This document shows, piece after piece, positions 42,425-51,208 of a stretch of DNA of 64,000 bases. The position numbers and the translations under genes were made by a program. Below the pieces are notes generated by a model. That model did not search any database. It was not told the DNA's origin and was given only the letters and a program-made list of their open reading frames with translations. How positions within the stretch are numbered: the first letter of the stretch is position 1; each line of letters starts with the position of its first letter. Source of the DNA: Lentzea kentuckyensis (lineage in GTDB: Bacteria > Actinomycetota > Actinomycetes > Mycobacteriales > Pseudonocardiaceae); contig NZ_MUYM01000038.1 in the NCBI RefSeq assembly GCF_002150765.1, positions 23,009 to 87,008 of the forward strand, given 5' to 3'.

Positions 42425-45067
42425 ATGAACGACTCGGAGCTCGCCGCGCTGGTGGACGATCTCGCGGTCGTGGTGTGGCGCGGTGATTCCACCACTCGTG
42501 TCATCACGTTCCTGTCCCGCTCCGCCGAGCGACTTCTCGGCCATTCCCGGCAGCGCTGGCTCGACGATCCCGGTTTCTGGGCCGGGATCACGCATCCCGA
42601 CGACCGCGAGGCGAGCGAACGACTCAGATGGGACTCGGAGGCCGACTACGAGTCGACCTACCGGGTCACCACCGCGTCCGGTGATCTCCTGTGGCTGCTG
42701 GAGAAGACGCGGGTGCGGGGCAAGGTCCGCAGCGGCGTGCTGATCGACGTGACCGAACGCCAGGCGGCGCTGCAACGGCAGCAGTTCCTCGATCTCCTCG
42801 ACCGCGAGTCGCAACTGCTCGACGACGCCGAAGAGCTGATGTCGCTGGCGACCCGGCTACTCGGCGAGCACATGGACGTCGACCGGTGTGCTTACGCCAG
42901 AACGGAAGCGGACGAGAACCACTTCGTCATGAGCGGCGACCACGCGACCGGCCTGCCTCCTCTGCCGGGGCGGTTCGCGATGCGCGAGTTCGGCAACGGC
43001 GCGCTGGCCGCGATGCGCGCGGGCGAACCGTGGGTGGTGGTCGACTCGTTCGACGACCCGCGGCTGGACGCGGAGGACCTCGCCGCGTACCGGGTCACGG
43101 GCATTCGCGCGGTGATCTGCCTGCCGTTGTTGCGCGGTGGGCGGTTCGTCGCCGCGATGGCGGTGCACCAGGCCAGCGTGCGGCGGTGGACCCAGGCCGA
43201 GATCGACCTGGTGTCGGTCGTGGTGAACCGCTGCTGGGAGTCGATGCAGCGCGCGCACGCCGACCGGGCGTTGCGCGACAGCGAACAACGCCACCGGCAG
43301 CTCGTGGAACGGGCGACCGACGCGATCTGGTTGCTGGACCAGGACCTGAGGTTCGTCGCCGTCAACCCGGCCACGGGCCACCTGCTCGGCTACGCACCCG
43401 AGGAGTTGCTCGGCACCCTGGTCGCCGACCTCGTCGTGGACGGGCTCCCGGCCGATCTGTCCGCGTCGCACGTGGTGACCATGCGCCGCGCGGACGGCAC
43501 GGAGATCGCGCTGGAACTCAGCCTCCAGCCGACGCCGACGGGTCTGCAGGCGATCGGCCGGGACGTGACCGAACGCCGGCGGGCCGAGGCCGAGCGGGAG
43601 CTGCTGCTGCAGCGCGAGCACGAGATCGCCGCCGCGTTGCAGGAAGGCCTGCTGCCCCGCGAACTCCCCGTGCTGCCCAGGCTCACGACCGCCGCCAGGT
43701 ACCTGCCCGCCGCGAAGCACTCGCAGATCGGCGGCGACTGGTACGAGGTGGTCCCGATCGCCGCGACCCGCGTCGGTCTGTCGGTGGGCGACGTCGTCGG
43801 GAAGGGCCCCGCTGCCGCCGCGGTCATGGGACAGCTGCGCACCGCGCTGGCCAGCTACCTGCTCGACGGTCACTCCCCCGCGGAGTCGTTGCGGCGCCTG
43901 GACGCGTTCGCCACTCGGGTGAACGGCGCGGCGGGCAGCACGTGCGCGTGCCTGATCTTCGACTGGACCACCGGGGAGCTGTGCTGGTCGGCGGCCGGGC
44001 ACCCGCCACCCGTGGTGATCGAGCCCTCCGGCGCACGGGTGCTGCCGGCCGACGTCGGTGAGGTGCTGGGGGCGGGCGGTCCGACGTTGCGCCGCCAGCA
44101 CACGACCGAGTTCCCACCGGGTGCCTCGGTGGTGCTGTACACCGACGGCCTGGTGGAACGCCGGGGCGAGCTGCTCGACGAGGGCATGCAACGGCTCGCG
44201 GACGTGGTGACCGGCGCGTCCGGCCTCGACCCGGCCGCGCTGGTGCGGCGGATCATCGCCGCGATGCTGCCGGACGGTCAGTCCGACGACGTGGCGCTCG
44301 TGGTGGCCAGGCACCTTCCTCCGCCCTTGCACCGCCACCTGCCTGCCCTTTCCGTCGAGCTGTCACCGTTGCGACGAGCCGCGACGACGTGGGCGGCGGT
44401 GGCCGGGTTGTCCGAGGACGCGATCTACGACCTGGAGCTCACGCTGGGCGAGGCCGCGGCGAACGTGGTGGACCACGCGTACCCGGCCGAGGGCGGTTCG
44501 TTCGACACGACGCTGGAGTGCACCGGCCGCGGGGTCCGGGTGACCGTCGCCGACCAGGGCCGCTGGCGCCCGGCGCCGGACGACAAGGGCTACCGGGGCC
44601 GCGGCCTGACGTTGATCAGCACGATCGGCGACGAGGTCGAGCTGGACACCGGCGGCGACGGGACGACCATCCGCTTCCACGTACCGGCCGAACCGAACAC
44701 CGAGGCCGCCCCGTCCCCGATCCGTCCTCCGGCAGCGGTGACCGGTCTGGTCGAACAGGTCGACGACCACGTCCAGCTGATGCTGCTGACCGGCGATCTC
44801 GACACCGCGACCGTGGACGACCTGCGCGTGCAGCTGCTCACCAGGGTGGAGGCCGCGGACGACAGGCCGATCGAGCTGGACCTCAGCGGTCTCGACTACC
44901 TCAGCAGCTCCGGCGTCGCGTTGTTGTTGCAGGCACTGGGATCGGCCAAGGAGCGCGGCCGCATTCTGTCCATTGTGGCCGGTGCGGGCAGTGCTCCTGC
45001 CCGCATCCTCGACCTGTCCGGTCTCGCCCACACCACGCGTCACGCCGACAAGCGCCAGGCGAAGTGA
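42425..45067 (+). CDS. PAS-GAF-PAS-SpoIIE phosphatase-HATPase-STAS multidomain regulator, 880 aa
   Basis: An all-in-one partner-switching protein. Order: PAS (about 5-120), GAF (about 125-280), PAS (about 290-395), SpoIIE/PP2C phosphatase (about 405-625, GGDWYEVVPI, VGDVVGKGPAAAAVMGQLR, DGQSDDVALVVARH), an RsbW-type anti-sigma kinase fold (about 640-755, GEAAANVVDHAYP, GRGLTLI) and a STAS anti-sigma-antagonist domain (about 775-875, LDLSGLDYLSSSGVALLL with the phosphorylatable Ser). Phosphatase, kinase and STAS substrate are usually separate proteins of a sigma-factor switch. No sigma factor is adjacent. It probably senses light, redox or small molecules and controls an unlinked sigma factor. 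Confidence 0.9.
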   Translation: MNDSELAALVDDLAVVVWRGDSTTRVITFLSRSAERLLGHSRQRWLDDPGFWAGITHPDDREASERLRWDSEADYESTYRVTTASGDLLWLLEKTRVRGKVRSGVLIDVTERQAALQRQQFLDLLDRESQLLDDAEELMSLATRLLGEHMDVDRCAYARTEADENHFVMSGDHATGLPPLPGRFAMREFGNGALAAMRAGEPWVVVDSFDDPRLDAEDLAAYRVTGIRAVICLPLLRGGRFVAAMAVHQASVRRWTQAEIDLVSVVVNRCWESMQRAHADRALRDSEQRHRQLVERATDAIWLLDQDLRFVAVNPATGHLLGYAPEELLGTLVADLVVDGLPADLSASHVVTMRRADGTEIALELSLQPTPTGLQAIGRDVTERRRAEAERELLLQREHEIAAALQEGLLPRELPVLPRLTTAARYLPAAKHSQIGGDWYEVVPIAATRVGLSVGDVVGKGPAAAAVMGQLRTALASYLLDGHSPAESLRRLDAFATRVNGAAGSTCACLIFDWTTGELCWSAAGHPPPVVIEPSGARVLPADVGEVLGAGGPTLRRQHTTEFPPGASVVLYTDGLVERRGELLDEGMQRLADVVTGASGLDPAALVRRIIAAMLPDGQSDDVALVVARHLPPPLHRHLPALSVELSPLRRAATTWAAVAGLSEDAIYDLELTLGEAAANVVDHAYPAEGGSFDTTLECTGRGVRVTVADQGRWRPAPDDKGYRGRGLTLISTIGDEVELDTGGDGTTIRFHVPAEPNTEAAPSPIRPPAAVTGLVEQVDDHVQLMLLTGDLDTATVDDLRVQLLTRVEAADDRPIELDLSGLDYLSSSGVALLLQALGSAKERGRILSIVAGAGSAPARILDLSGLAHTTRHADKRQAK

Positions 45068-45254
45068 TCGAGACCGATCGCCACGCCCTGCAGCACCTAC
45101 CTGGCCGAGCACAGCTGACGCAGAGTTAGCCCGAAACTACCAACAGGTTCCATCCTTCGGCCCTGGCGAACGGGTCTTGCGCCACCAGCGCGCGGTGCCC
45201 GCCGCGTGTTGTCCTCGATCAGTGCCCCACCAACCGATCACCGAGGAGGCGGCC

Positions 45255-45620
45255 ATGTCCGGTCTGCTGGTCAAGAGCTTCGACAAGCCTGAGGAGACCC
45301 GCCCGTTCGAGCAGAACATGGGTCAGCTGGACCTGGTCAACCTGGACTCCGGCCCGGTCGGCCGGGCCGTGTTCCAGCCGGGGTGGCGGTGGTCCGACCA
45401 CGTCAAGCCGCTCGCCCAGACCGACAGCTGCCAGGTCGCCCACAAGGGCTACTGCGTGTCGGGCCGGATGATGATCGTCATGGACGACGGCCAGGAGGAG
45501 GAGATCCGGCCCGGCGACTTCATGATGGCCGCACCGGGACACGACGCGTGGGTCATCGGGGACGAACCGTGCGTGCTGATCGACTGGCAGGGCTCGGACG
45601 ACTACGCCAAGCAGCACTGA
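45255..45620 (+). CDS. Cupin-domain protein, 121 aa
   Basis: Single-domain beta-barrel cupin. The second cupin motif, GQEEEIRPGDFMMAAPGHDAW, read in parts, is clear; the first (HVKPLAQTDSCQVAHKGYCVSG, in parts) has only part of the metal-binding His set, so metal binding is uncertain. The ATG has a strong GAGGAGG site. The 187-bp gap before it shows no gene. The substrate is not predictable. Confidence 0.82.
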   Translation: MSGLLVKSFDKPEETRPFEQNMGQLDLVNLDSGPVGRAVFQPGWRWSDHVKPLAQTDSCQVAHKGYCVSGRMMIVMDDGQEEEIRPGDFMMAAPGHDAWVIGDEPCVLIDWQGSDDYAKQH

Positions 45621-45639
45621 GCCCAGCGGCTCAGGCGAC

Positions 45640-46278
45640 CTACGAGGCGACCCGGCCGGCTGGCTGCCCTGACGTCGACAGGGCCTCCCAGGCGAATCCG
45701 TCCGGGTCGGTGAACGAACCGGCGCCGTTCACCACGATCCGGTGCGATCCGGTGCCCTCCGGCGAGACCCCGGCGTCCTTGGCGAGGGCGCGGCGCCGGT
45801 ACAGCCCCAGCTTCACCGTGCCCGACGAGGCGAACTCGACGTACATGCGGCCGAAGCTCTTGGCCACGGTGAAGCCCTGGTCGAGGTAGCACTGCCGGCT
45901 CGCGCCGACGTCGGTGGCGCCGAGCAGCAGCACGACGGAGTCGATCTGTCCGGTGGCCGGGCCGGTGTCCTTCTTCGCCGAGGTGGCGACCTTCCAGATG
46001 GTGCCGTCCGGGGCCTGCACCACGCCGCCGTAGCCCCACATGGACTTCGCGGCGGGCTTGAGCACCGTCGCGCCGGCGTCCACCGCGCCGCCGATCAGGG
46101 CGTTGACGTCCGCGGGCTGCGACACCGTGAGGGACAGGGTGAAGCCGCGGAAACCGGTGGCCGGTTCCTGCGCGGCCCGCAGGCGCAGCCGGGAGCCGAG
46201 CCCGAAAGCGTTGGCGTAGAAGCGTTCGGCGGCCGCGAGGTCGGCCACTTCGAGGGTGATCGCGTCGATTGAGGTCAT
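45640..46278 (-). CDS. VOC-family (glyoxalase/dioxygenase-fold) protein, 212 aa
   Basis: Two vicinal-oxygen-chelate modules: ITLEVADLAAAERFYANAFG at 5-24 opens the first, and VVLLLGATDVGASRQCYLDQG opens the second. These are paired beta-alpha-beta-beta-beta units as in glyoxalase-like proteins. Metal-ligand His/Glu residues are not obvious, so it may be a binding protein rather than an enzyme. It converges with the cupin gene (19-bp gap). Confidence 0.8.
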   Translation of the reverse strand: MTSIDAITLEVADLAAAERFYANAFGLGSRLRLRAAQEPATGFRGFTLSLTVSQPADVNALIGGAVDAGATVLKPAAKSMWGYGGVVQAPDGTIWKVATSAKKDTGPATGQIDSVVLLLGATDVGASRQCYLDQGFTVAKSFGRMYVEFASSGTVKLGLYRRRALAKDAGVSPEGTGSHRIVVNGAGSFTDPDGFAWEALSTSGQPAGRVAS

Positions 46279-46394
46279 GCCGGAAACGCTAAACGGCACC
46301 CGCCCGGCGGTGCTTCTTGATTCCTGACCGGACTGATCGCGGGTTTGCGCACGACCCCGCCGGGTACCTGGTCCGTCCGGACGAAAGGCGCGAC

Positions 46395-47684
46395 GTGGAC
46401 CCCGCTCCCCTGTTGTACGCCGGCGCGGGCCTCGCGACCCTCGCCGCCGCACTTCTGCCCCGGCTGCTCGACCGCGCGCCGGTCTCCATGCCGATGCTGT
46501 TCCTCGGCGCGGGCGCGCTCACGTTCGCGGTGGTGGAACCGCTGCCCGACCCCGACCCGGTCGCGCACGCTCCCGTGCTCCTGCACCTCACCGAGCTCTG
46601 CGTGATCATCTCGCTGATGGGGGCCGGGCTCGCGCTCAACCGGGCGGTGAGTCCGCGCGGCTGGGCCACCACGTGGCGGCTGCTGGCGATCACCATGCCG
46701 TTGTCGATGCTGCTCGTCGGCGTGCTCGGCTGGGCGGTGCTGGGGTTCGGCATCGCGACATCGGTCCTGGTCGCGGCGGCGCTCGCGCCCACCGATCCCG
46801 TGCTGGCCAGCGAGGTGCAGGTCGCCGAACCCGCCGAGCACCCGGAGTCGAACGAGGACGAGGACGAGGCCCGGTTCGCCCTCACCTCGGAGGCCGGGCT
46901 CAACGACGGCCTGGCGTTCCCCTTCACCTACGCCGCGATCGCGATCAGCGTGGCCGGTGCCGCACCGGCGCTCTGGTTCCCGCACTGGCTCGCGGTGGAC
47001 GTGCTCTGGCGCGTCGTCGCGGCGCTGGCCGTCGGCGGCGGGGTGGGCTGGCTGCTGGGCAAGCTGTTCTTCTCCGCGCCGTCGGAGAAGTTCCGCCTGG
47101 CCGAACACGCGGAGGGTTTCGTCGCGCTCGCCGCGACCTTCCTCGCCTACGGGATCACCGAGCTCGTCGGGGGGTACGGGTTCATCGCCGTCTTCGTCTG
47201 CGCCTGTGCGATCAGGGCGGCCGAGCGGCACCACGGCTACCACCAGGTCCTGCACCGCTACGTCGAACAGGCCGAGCGCATGCTCACCGTCCTGCTGGTG
47301 TTCCTGCTCGGCGGTGCCGCGGTCACGGGACTGCTCGCCGGCACGACGTGGCTCGAGGTGGCGGTGGCGGCCGTGATCCTGCTGGTGGTGCGCCCGTTGA
47401 CCGGCTGGCTCGGCCTGCTCGGAGGCCGGACGGGGCCGCGCGAACGGGCGGTCGTCTCGTTCTTCGGCGTCCGCGGCGTCGGGTCTTTGTTCTACGTCAC
47501 CTACGCGCTGCAGGAAGGCCGGTTCGCCGAGCAGGGCGCGGTGTGGCGGATCGTCGGGCTGGTCGTCATCGGCTCGGTCCTCGTGCACGGCCTGTCCGCG
47601 TCGCCGGCGATGTGGCTGCTCGACCGCAGGCGCGAGGAGAAGGCACGCGACCACAACACCGCCGCGGCCAGGACTCCCGTGTGA
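46395..47684 (+). CDS. Cation:proton antiporter (CPA1, NhaP-like), 429 aa
   Basis: Integral membrane Na+/H+ or K+/H+ exchanger with about 11-12 hydrophobic helices. The ion-binding core motif of CPA1 proteins is visible: AALAPTDPVLASEVQ (helix 5 region) followed by TSEAGLNDGLAFPF (helix 6, ND pair), and VSFFGVRGVGSLFY towards the C-terminus. The GTG at 46395 has GAAAGG 6 bp upstream, which decides it within a longer open frame. An acidic loop (NEDEDEARF) lies between the two core helices. Confidence 0.9.
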   Translation: MDPAPLLYAGAGLATLAAALLPRLLDRAPVSMPMLFLGAGALTFAVVEPLPDPDPVAHAPVLLHLTELCVIISLMGAGLALNRAVSPRGWATTWRLLAITMPLSMLLVGVLGWAVLGFGIATSVLVAAALAPTDPVLASEVQVAEPAEHPESNEDEDEARFALTSEAGLNDGLAFPFTYAAIAISVAGAAPALWFPHWLAVDVLWRVVAALAVGGGVGWLLGKLFFSAPSEKFRLAEHAEGFVALAATFLAYGITELVGGYGFIAVFVCACAIRAAERHHGYHQVLHRYVEQAERMLTVLLVFLLGGAAVTGLLAGTTWLEVAVAAVILLVVRPLTGWLGLLGGRTGPRERAVVSFFGVRGVGSLFYVTYALQEGRFAEQGAVWRIVGLVVIGSVLVHGLSASPAMWLLDRRREEKARDHNTAAARTPV

Positions 47685-47690
47685 CCGAGG

Positions 47691-48200
47691 TCAGGTGAGC
47701 AACTCCGCGACGTGCACGACCTGGCCGGGATGCCACGACCGGTGCGCTCCGCCGTGGAAGGTGACCCGGACGTCGTCCCCGACCGTCACCTCGGTCACCT
47801 GACCGACCGGGCCGATCGAGCCGTACAGCCGGACCAGGTCACCCGGCGACAGTTCCTCCGCGTAGGTCGTCTCGACGTTGCGGGCCGCGGACGCCGGCCG
47901 CACCCGTGAGATGAGCAGCCACCACGACACCCCGCACAGCGCCGGAGTCGTGAGCACCAGCAGCCCGGCGACCACCGGAGCCCTGCTCACCAGCACGGCC
48001 GCGCCGACCGCAGACCACAGCAGCCCCACCACCGCGGCGATGTGCGCGGAGCTCACCGGGTGGTCGCCGACCTGGAGCCAGCCCGTCGTGCGCACCCAGC
48101 CGTCCTTGGTCAGGCCACGCGGCGGCGTGCCTTCCGCCAGCACGGGCGCCGGGTCGACGACCGGCTTGCTGAACAGGTCGACATGATCGTCAGTCCGCAC
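47691..48200 (-). CDS. Membrane protein with C-terminal beta-barrel-like domain, 169 aa
   Basis: Two adjacent membrane helices (about 53-75 and 77-97, AAVVGLLWSAVGAAVLV, VVAGLLVLTTPALCGVSWWL) are flanked by a ~50-residue N-terminal segment and a C-terminal ~65-residue domain with beta-strand character (GDLVRLYGSIGPVGQVTEVT, VGDDVRVTFHGG), similar to small barrels found in NfeD/SH3-type proteins. It overlaps the upstream SNase-fold gene by 11 bp and is likely co-expressed with it. No specific family is recognised. Confidence 0.75.
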   Translation of the reverse strand: MRTDDHVDLFSKPVVDPAPVLAEGTPPRGLTKDGWVRTTGWLQVGDHPVSSAHIAAVVGLLWSAVGAAVLVSRAPVVAGLLVLTTPALCGVSWWLLISRVRPASAARNVETTYAEELSPGDLVRLYGSIGPVGQVTEVTVGDDVRVTFHGGAHRSWHPGQVVHVAELLT

Positions 48201-49074
48201 GTCGCCACCTCAGCACGTTCCTGTTGTTGCGGGCGCAGATCAGTTCGGTGCCGCCCGGCGACGTCCTGCGCGCGCCCTCGATGAAGCAGAGCTTTCCCAG
48301 CCTGGCGTCGACCCACTCTTTTTCGTCGTCATCGTCGGGCAGCGGCCGGTCGGGGGAACTGCTCGGCGGCGGAGGCGGCTCTTCCGAGGTTTCCGTCGTA
48401 GGCGGGACGGTGGTCGTCGTCGTGGTGGTCGGCGCCGTCGTGGTGGTGGAGGTCGGCGCACTCGACGACGTCGCCGTCACCGCGCCGGGAGCGCACGAGG
48501 CCGCCCACACGCCGCGGCGTTCCACCCGTGCGGTGGCCTCCACCGACAACAGCTCACCGCGGGTCGACATGTCGGCCGTCGCCATACCTGCGTGCACGAC
48601 GGCCTGCCCGTAGTCCGCCCCGTCCGGCAGTCGCACGTCGACCGCGATCTCGTCGTCCCCGGAAATGGCGTCCTTCTTGACGGTCAGCCACACGGTCTTG
48701 CCGAGCAACAGCTTCTCCGCGGTGGCGCGGGACTCCGCCAACCAGCACTGCGTGATCAGGTTGATCCCGGCCACCTTGGCGTGGAAGGAGAGCCCGGTGG
48801 CGGGCTCGCTCCCCTCGAACGAGTCCACATCGGACACCGAGCGGACGGTCACCTCGAAGTCGTCGCCCCGGTGCACCGCCACGTCGGGCCGGGCCTCGCG
48901 CGGATCCTGCCGGTCCGCGCCGCCGATGACACCCGCCGCTCCCGTCGTCGCGAGCACGGTGAGCACACCGAGTCCCATGATCGCGATCCTGGTGGGCTGG
49001 TTGGTGCGCCACCACAGACGGCGGGCGATTCCGGGAGGCTTCCGGTGGACGTCGGACTCGACTGGGTTGGGCAA
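48190..49074 (-). CDS. Membrane-anchored SNase-fold protein with Thr/Pro linker, 294 aa
   Basis: An N-terminal cytoplasmic tail, a single membrane helix (about 30-50) and an extracytoplasmic staphylococcal-nuclease-like domain (about 70-175: VRSVSDVDSFEG, AKVAGINLITQCW, GADYGQAVVHAGMATAD). The catalytic Arg/Glu of the RLxGIDxPE motif are replaced, so nuclease activity is doubtful. A Thr/Pro-rich linker (about 200-250) leads to a short C-terminal domain with two Cys (GKLCFIEGARRTSPGGTELIC, in parts). The TTG at 49074 opens the longest frame; the ATG at 48978, just before the membrane helix, is an alternative. Confidence 0.72.
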   Translation of the reverse strand: MPNPVESDVHRKPPGIARRLWWRTNQPTRIAIMGLGVLTVLATTGAAGVIGGADRQDPREARPDVAVHRGDDFEVTVRSVSDVDSFEGSEPATGLSFHAKVAGINLITQCWLAESRATAEKLLLGKTVWLTVKKDAISGDDEIAVDVRLPDGADYGQAVVHAGMATADMSTRGELLSVEATARVERRGVWAASCAPGAVTATSSSAPTSTTTTAPTTTTTTTVPPTTETSEEPPPPPSSSPDRPLPDDDDEKEWVDARLGKLCFIEGARRTSPGGTELICARNNRNVLRWRRAD

Positions 49075-49304
49075 TGGTGGTCCCGAATTCTTGAGGCGCG
49101 AACACTCCTTGGCACAAACGCGCTGGTCGTCGTGGTCGAGAAAGTGTTGTCATCCCACAACGAAATCGTCAAGAACGAAAAAGGTTCAATCGAATTTGGG
49201 CGACTTCCTTCACAGCACGCGCGCTGTGATTGATTCCGCACGCTGCGCACACGCTGCACACACGCCGTTCTCGCGGCACGCCACACCCGAGCCGCCGCCC
49301 GACA

Positions 49305-49434
49305 GGCATCTGCAAGTACCACCAACTCATGATCAAACCGCCCTCAACTACACCCAACCTGTTCGACGAGTGCCGAACAGGTTGGGTGTAGTTACCGGCC
49401 TGTTGATGTTGGGTTGGTAGTACTTGCAGACGCC
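49305..49434. repeat. 130-bp fold-back (long imperfect palindrome)
   Basis: The inner arms AACTACACCCAACCTGTTCG (49346-49365) and their exact complement (49374-49393) are 20 bp around an 8-nt loop. The outer arms 49305-49326 and 49413-49434 match at 20 of 22 positions, and the 19-bp segments in between match at about 10. All share one centre, so it is a single 61-bp-arm hairpin. It ends 15 bp from the PaaX-type stop. The rest of the 49075-49449 gap holds an AT-richer stretch near 49140-49200, probably the SNase-gene promoter, and no gene. It could be a terminator, a MITE-like element or an inverted duplication. Confidence 0.85.
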
Positions 49435-49449
49435 GGGCGGGATCGGGCG

Positions 49450-50247
49450 TCACACGTCGATCGACTCGATCGCCGCGGCGGCCAGCGGCGTCGCCGTCTC
49501 GACGTAGCGCGTCGCGAGCGTCTGGAACAGCTGCTCCGCCTCGATCGCGGGCCAGTCGCCGGCGAGCAGCTCGGCCGGCAGGTGGGGATCCTGCCGCACG
49601 AGGTCGAGCCAGTCGCCGTGCAGCAGCAACTGGCGGGCCAGGTCGTCCGGCAGCGCGGCCGGCGGCCGCCGCCAGCGGGCCAGGAAGTCCTGGTAGCGCG
49701 CGGCGATGGCGGCGGTGTCGAAGGCGCGGACGGCCAGGTCGGCGGCTTCGGTCGGCTTGGCGTGCTGGGCGGTGAAGACCGTGACGTTCCCGGTGAGGCC
49801 CAGGTCGGCGACCATCTCGGTGACGTCGCGGGTGCCGGGGGCGATCCACAGGCCGTTCTGCACGGGACCGAAGCCAGCCCACTGCAGCTGCGAGCGCAGG
49901 TCGTGGCGGTCACTGCGGCGGCCTTCCGGCAGGGAGAAGCCGACCAGCGTCCAGGTGCCGTCCCAGTCCCGGTTCACCGCGCCGCGCTGCCAGATGCGCC
50001 GCTCGCCGTCCCGCAGGACGTCCTTCGCGCGCGGCGTCAGTCCGAAGTAGACCTTGCGGCCGTTGCGGTGCTTGGTGAGCAGGCCCCGCGAGGTCATCCG
50101 GGTCAGCGTCGAGCGGGTGGCCTCCTCCGAGACGTCCACGCGCGCGAAGACGTCGATCACGCTGCCCGAGTAGACCGCGATGTCGCGGCCGAACACGTGC
50201 AGACCGAGGAAGTTGAGCATCAACGACTGCGGCGTCACGTCCACCAC
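49450..50247 (-). CDS. PaaX-family transcriptional regulator, 265 aa
   Basis: N-terminal winged helix (about 1-75: LMLNFLGLHVFG, EEATRSTLTRMTSRGLLTKH), a central domain typical of PaaX (GTWTLVGFSLPEGRRSDRHDLRSQLQWAGFG, read in parts) and a C-terminal PaaX domain. PaaX proteins repress phenylacetate and related aromatic CoA-ester pathways, releasing DNA when the acyl-CoA binds. It is divergent from the catabolic operon (82-bp gap), so it most likely represses that operon and is induced by an aryl-CoA intermediate. Confidence 0.88.
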   Translation of the reverse strand: MVDVTPQSLMLNFLGLHVFGRDIAVYSGSVIDVFARVDVSEEATRSTLTRMTSRGLLTKHRNGRKVYFGLTPRAKDVLRDGERRIWQRGAVNRDWDGTWTLVGFSLPEGRRSDRHDLRSQLQWAGFGPVQNGLWIAPGTRDVTEMVADLGLTGNVTVFTAQHAKPTEAADLAVRAFDTAAIAARYQDFLARWRRPPAALPDDLARQLLLHGDWLDLVRQDPHLPAELLAGDWPAIEAEQLFQTLATRYVETATPLAAAAIESIDV

Positions 50248-50329
50248 GATACATGTTGGGCAGCATCTAGACGAGCGTCACGAATGTGCCGTACTTTGAG
50301 TCGCGAGCACAACGGAGAGGACTCGTCGG

Positions 50330-51208
50330 ATGGATCTGTCGGGAAAGGTCGCGATCGTCACCGGGGCCGGCCGCGGCCTGGGGCGGGCCTACGCGGAAGC
50401 GTTGGCGCGCAACGGGGCCCAGGTCGTCGTCAACGACGTGGACGAGAGCGCCGAGGAGGTCGCGGCGAGCATCGGCGGGCGGGCCGTGGTCGCGCCGGTC
50501 GGCTCGACCGAGACCGCGGAACGACTGGTGGCGACGGCGATCGAGGCGTTCGGACAGCTCGACGTGCTGGTCACCAACGCCGGCATCCTGCGCGACCGCG
50601 TCCTGTGGAAGATGAGCGACGACGACTTCGACGCCGTGATCAACGTGCACCTGCGCGGCACCTTCACCTGTGCGCGGGCGGCGGCGGTGCGGATGCGCGA
50701 GCAGGGCACCGGCGGCCGCCTCGTGCTGATCGCGTCACCGGCCGGGCAGCGCGGCAACTTCGGGCAGACCAACTACTCCGCCGCCAAGGCCGGCATCGCC
50801 GCCATGGCCAGGACCTGGGCGCTGGAACTCGCGCGGTCGGACATCTCCGTCAACGCCGTCGTGCCGGTCGCCGCCACCGAGATGACCAGGACGATCCCGG
50901 CGTTCGCGCCGCTGATCGAGGAGTCGGAACGCAACGGCACGCCGCTGCCGGCCTGGGTGCGCCGCGACGAGGGCCTCGGCACCGTCGAGGACGTCGCCGA
51001 ACTGATCGTCTACCTCGCCTCGGACGCGGCGAAGGGCATCACCGGACAGGCGATCGGCATCGGCGGCGACCGCCTCGCGCTGTGGGCACACCCCACCGAG
51101 AAGCAGGTCCAGTTCGCCGACGGCGGCTGGCAGGCGGCACAGATCGCCGAGCGCTGGCACGAGTTCGACGCCGAGACCTACGGCATCCCGGCTCCGGTGG
51201 CGCCATGA
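50330..51208 (+). CDS. Short-chain dehydrogenase/reductase, 292 aa (candidate 3-hydroxyacyl-CoA dehydrogenase)
   Basis: NAD(P)-dependent SDR. The coenzyme loop TGAGRGLGRAYA (about 11-22), NAG (about 83) and the catalytic Ser-Tyr-Lys with NYSAAKAGIAAMA (Tyr near 149, Lys 153) are present. A C-terminal extension beyond the usual ~250 aa matches bacterial beta-oxidation-type hydroxyacyl-CoA dehydrogenases. It is the first gene of the five-gene operon; its stop overlaps the amidohydrolase start by ATGA. Within the pathway it would oxidise the beta-hydroxyacyl-CoA formed by the MaoC hydratase. Confidence 0.88.
   Translation: MDLSGKVAIVTGAGRGLGRAYAEALARNGAQVVVNDVDESAEEVAASIGGRAVVAPVGSTETAERLVATAIEAFGQLDVLVTNAGILRDRVLWKMSDDDFDAVINVHLRGTFTCARAAAVRMREQGTGGRLVLIASPAGQRGNFGQTNYSAAKAGIAAMARTWALELARSDISVNAVVPVAATEMTRTIPAFAPLIEESERNGTPLPAWVRRDEGLGTVEDVAELIVYLASDAAKGITGQAIGIGGDRLALWAHPTEKQVQFADGGWQAAQIAERWHEFDAETYGIPAPVAP

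Noticed and set aside
48190..49074. Active secreted nuclease
   Set aside because: The fold is recognisable but the catalytic Arg/Glu positions are not conserved by eye, so only an SNase-like fold is claimed.
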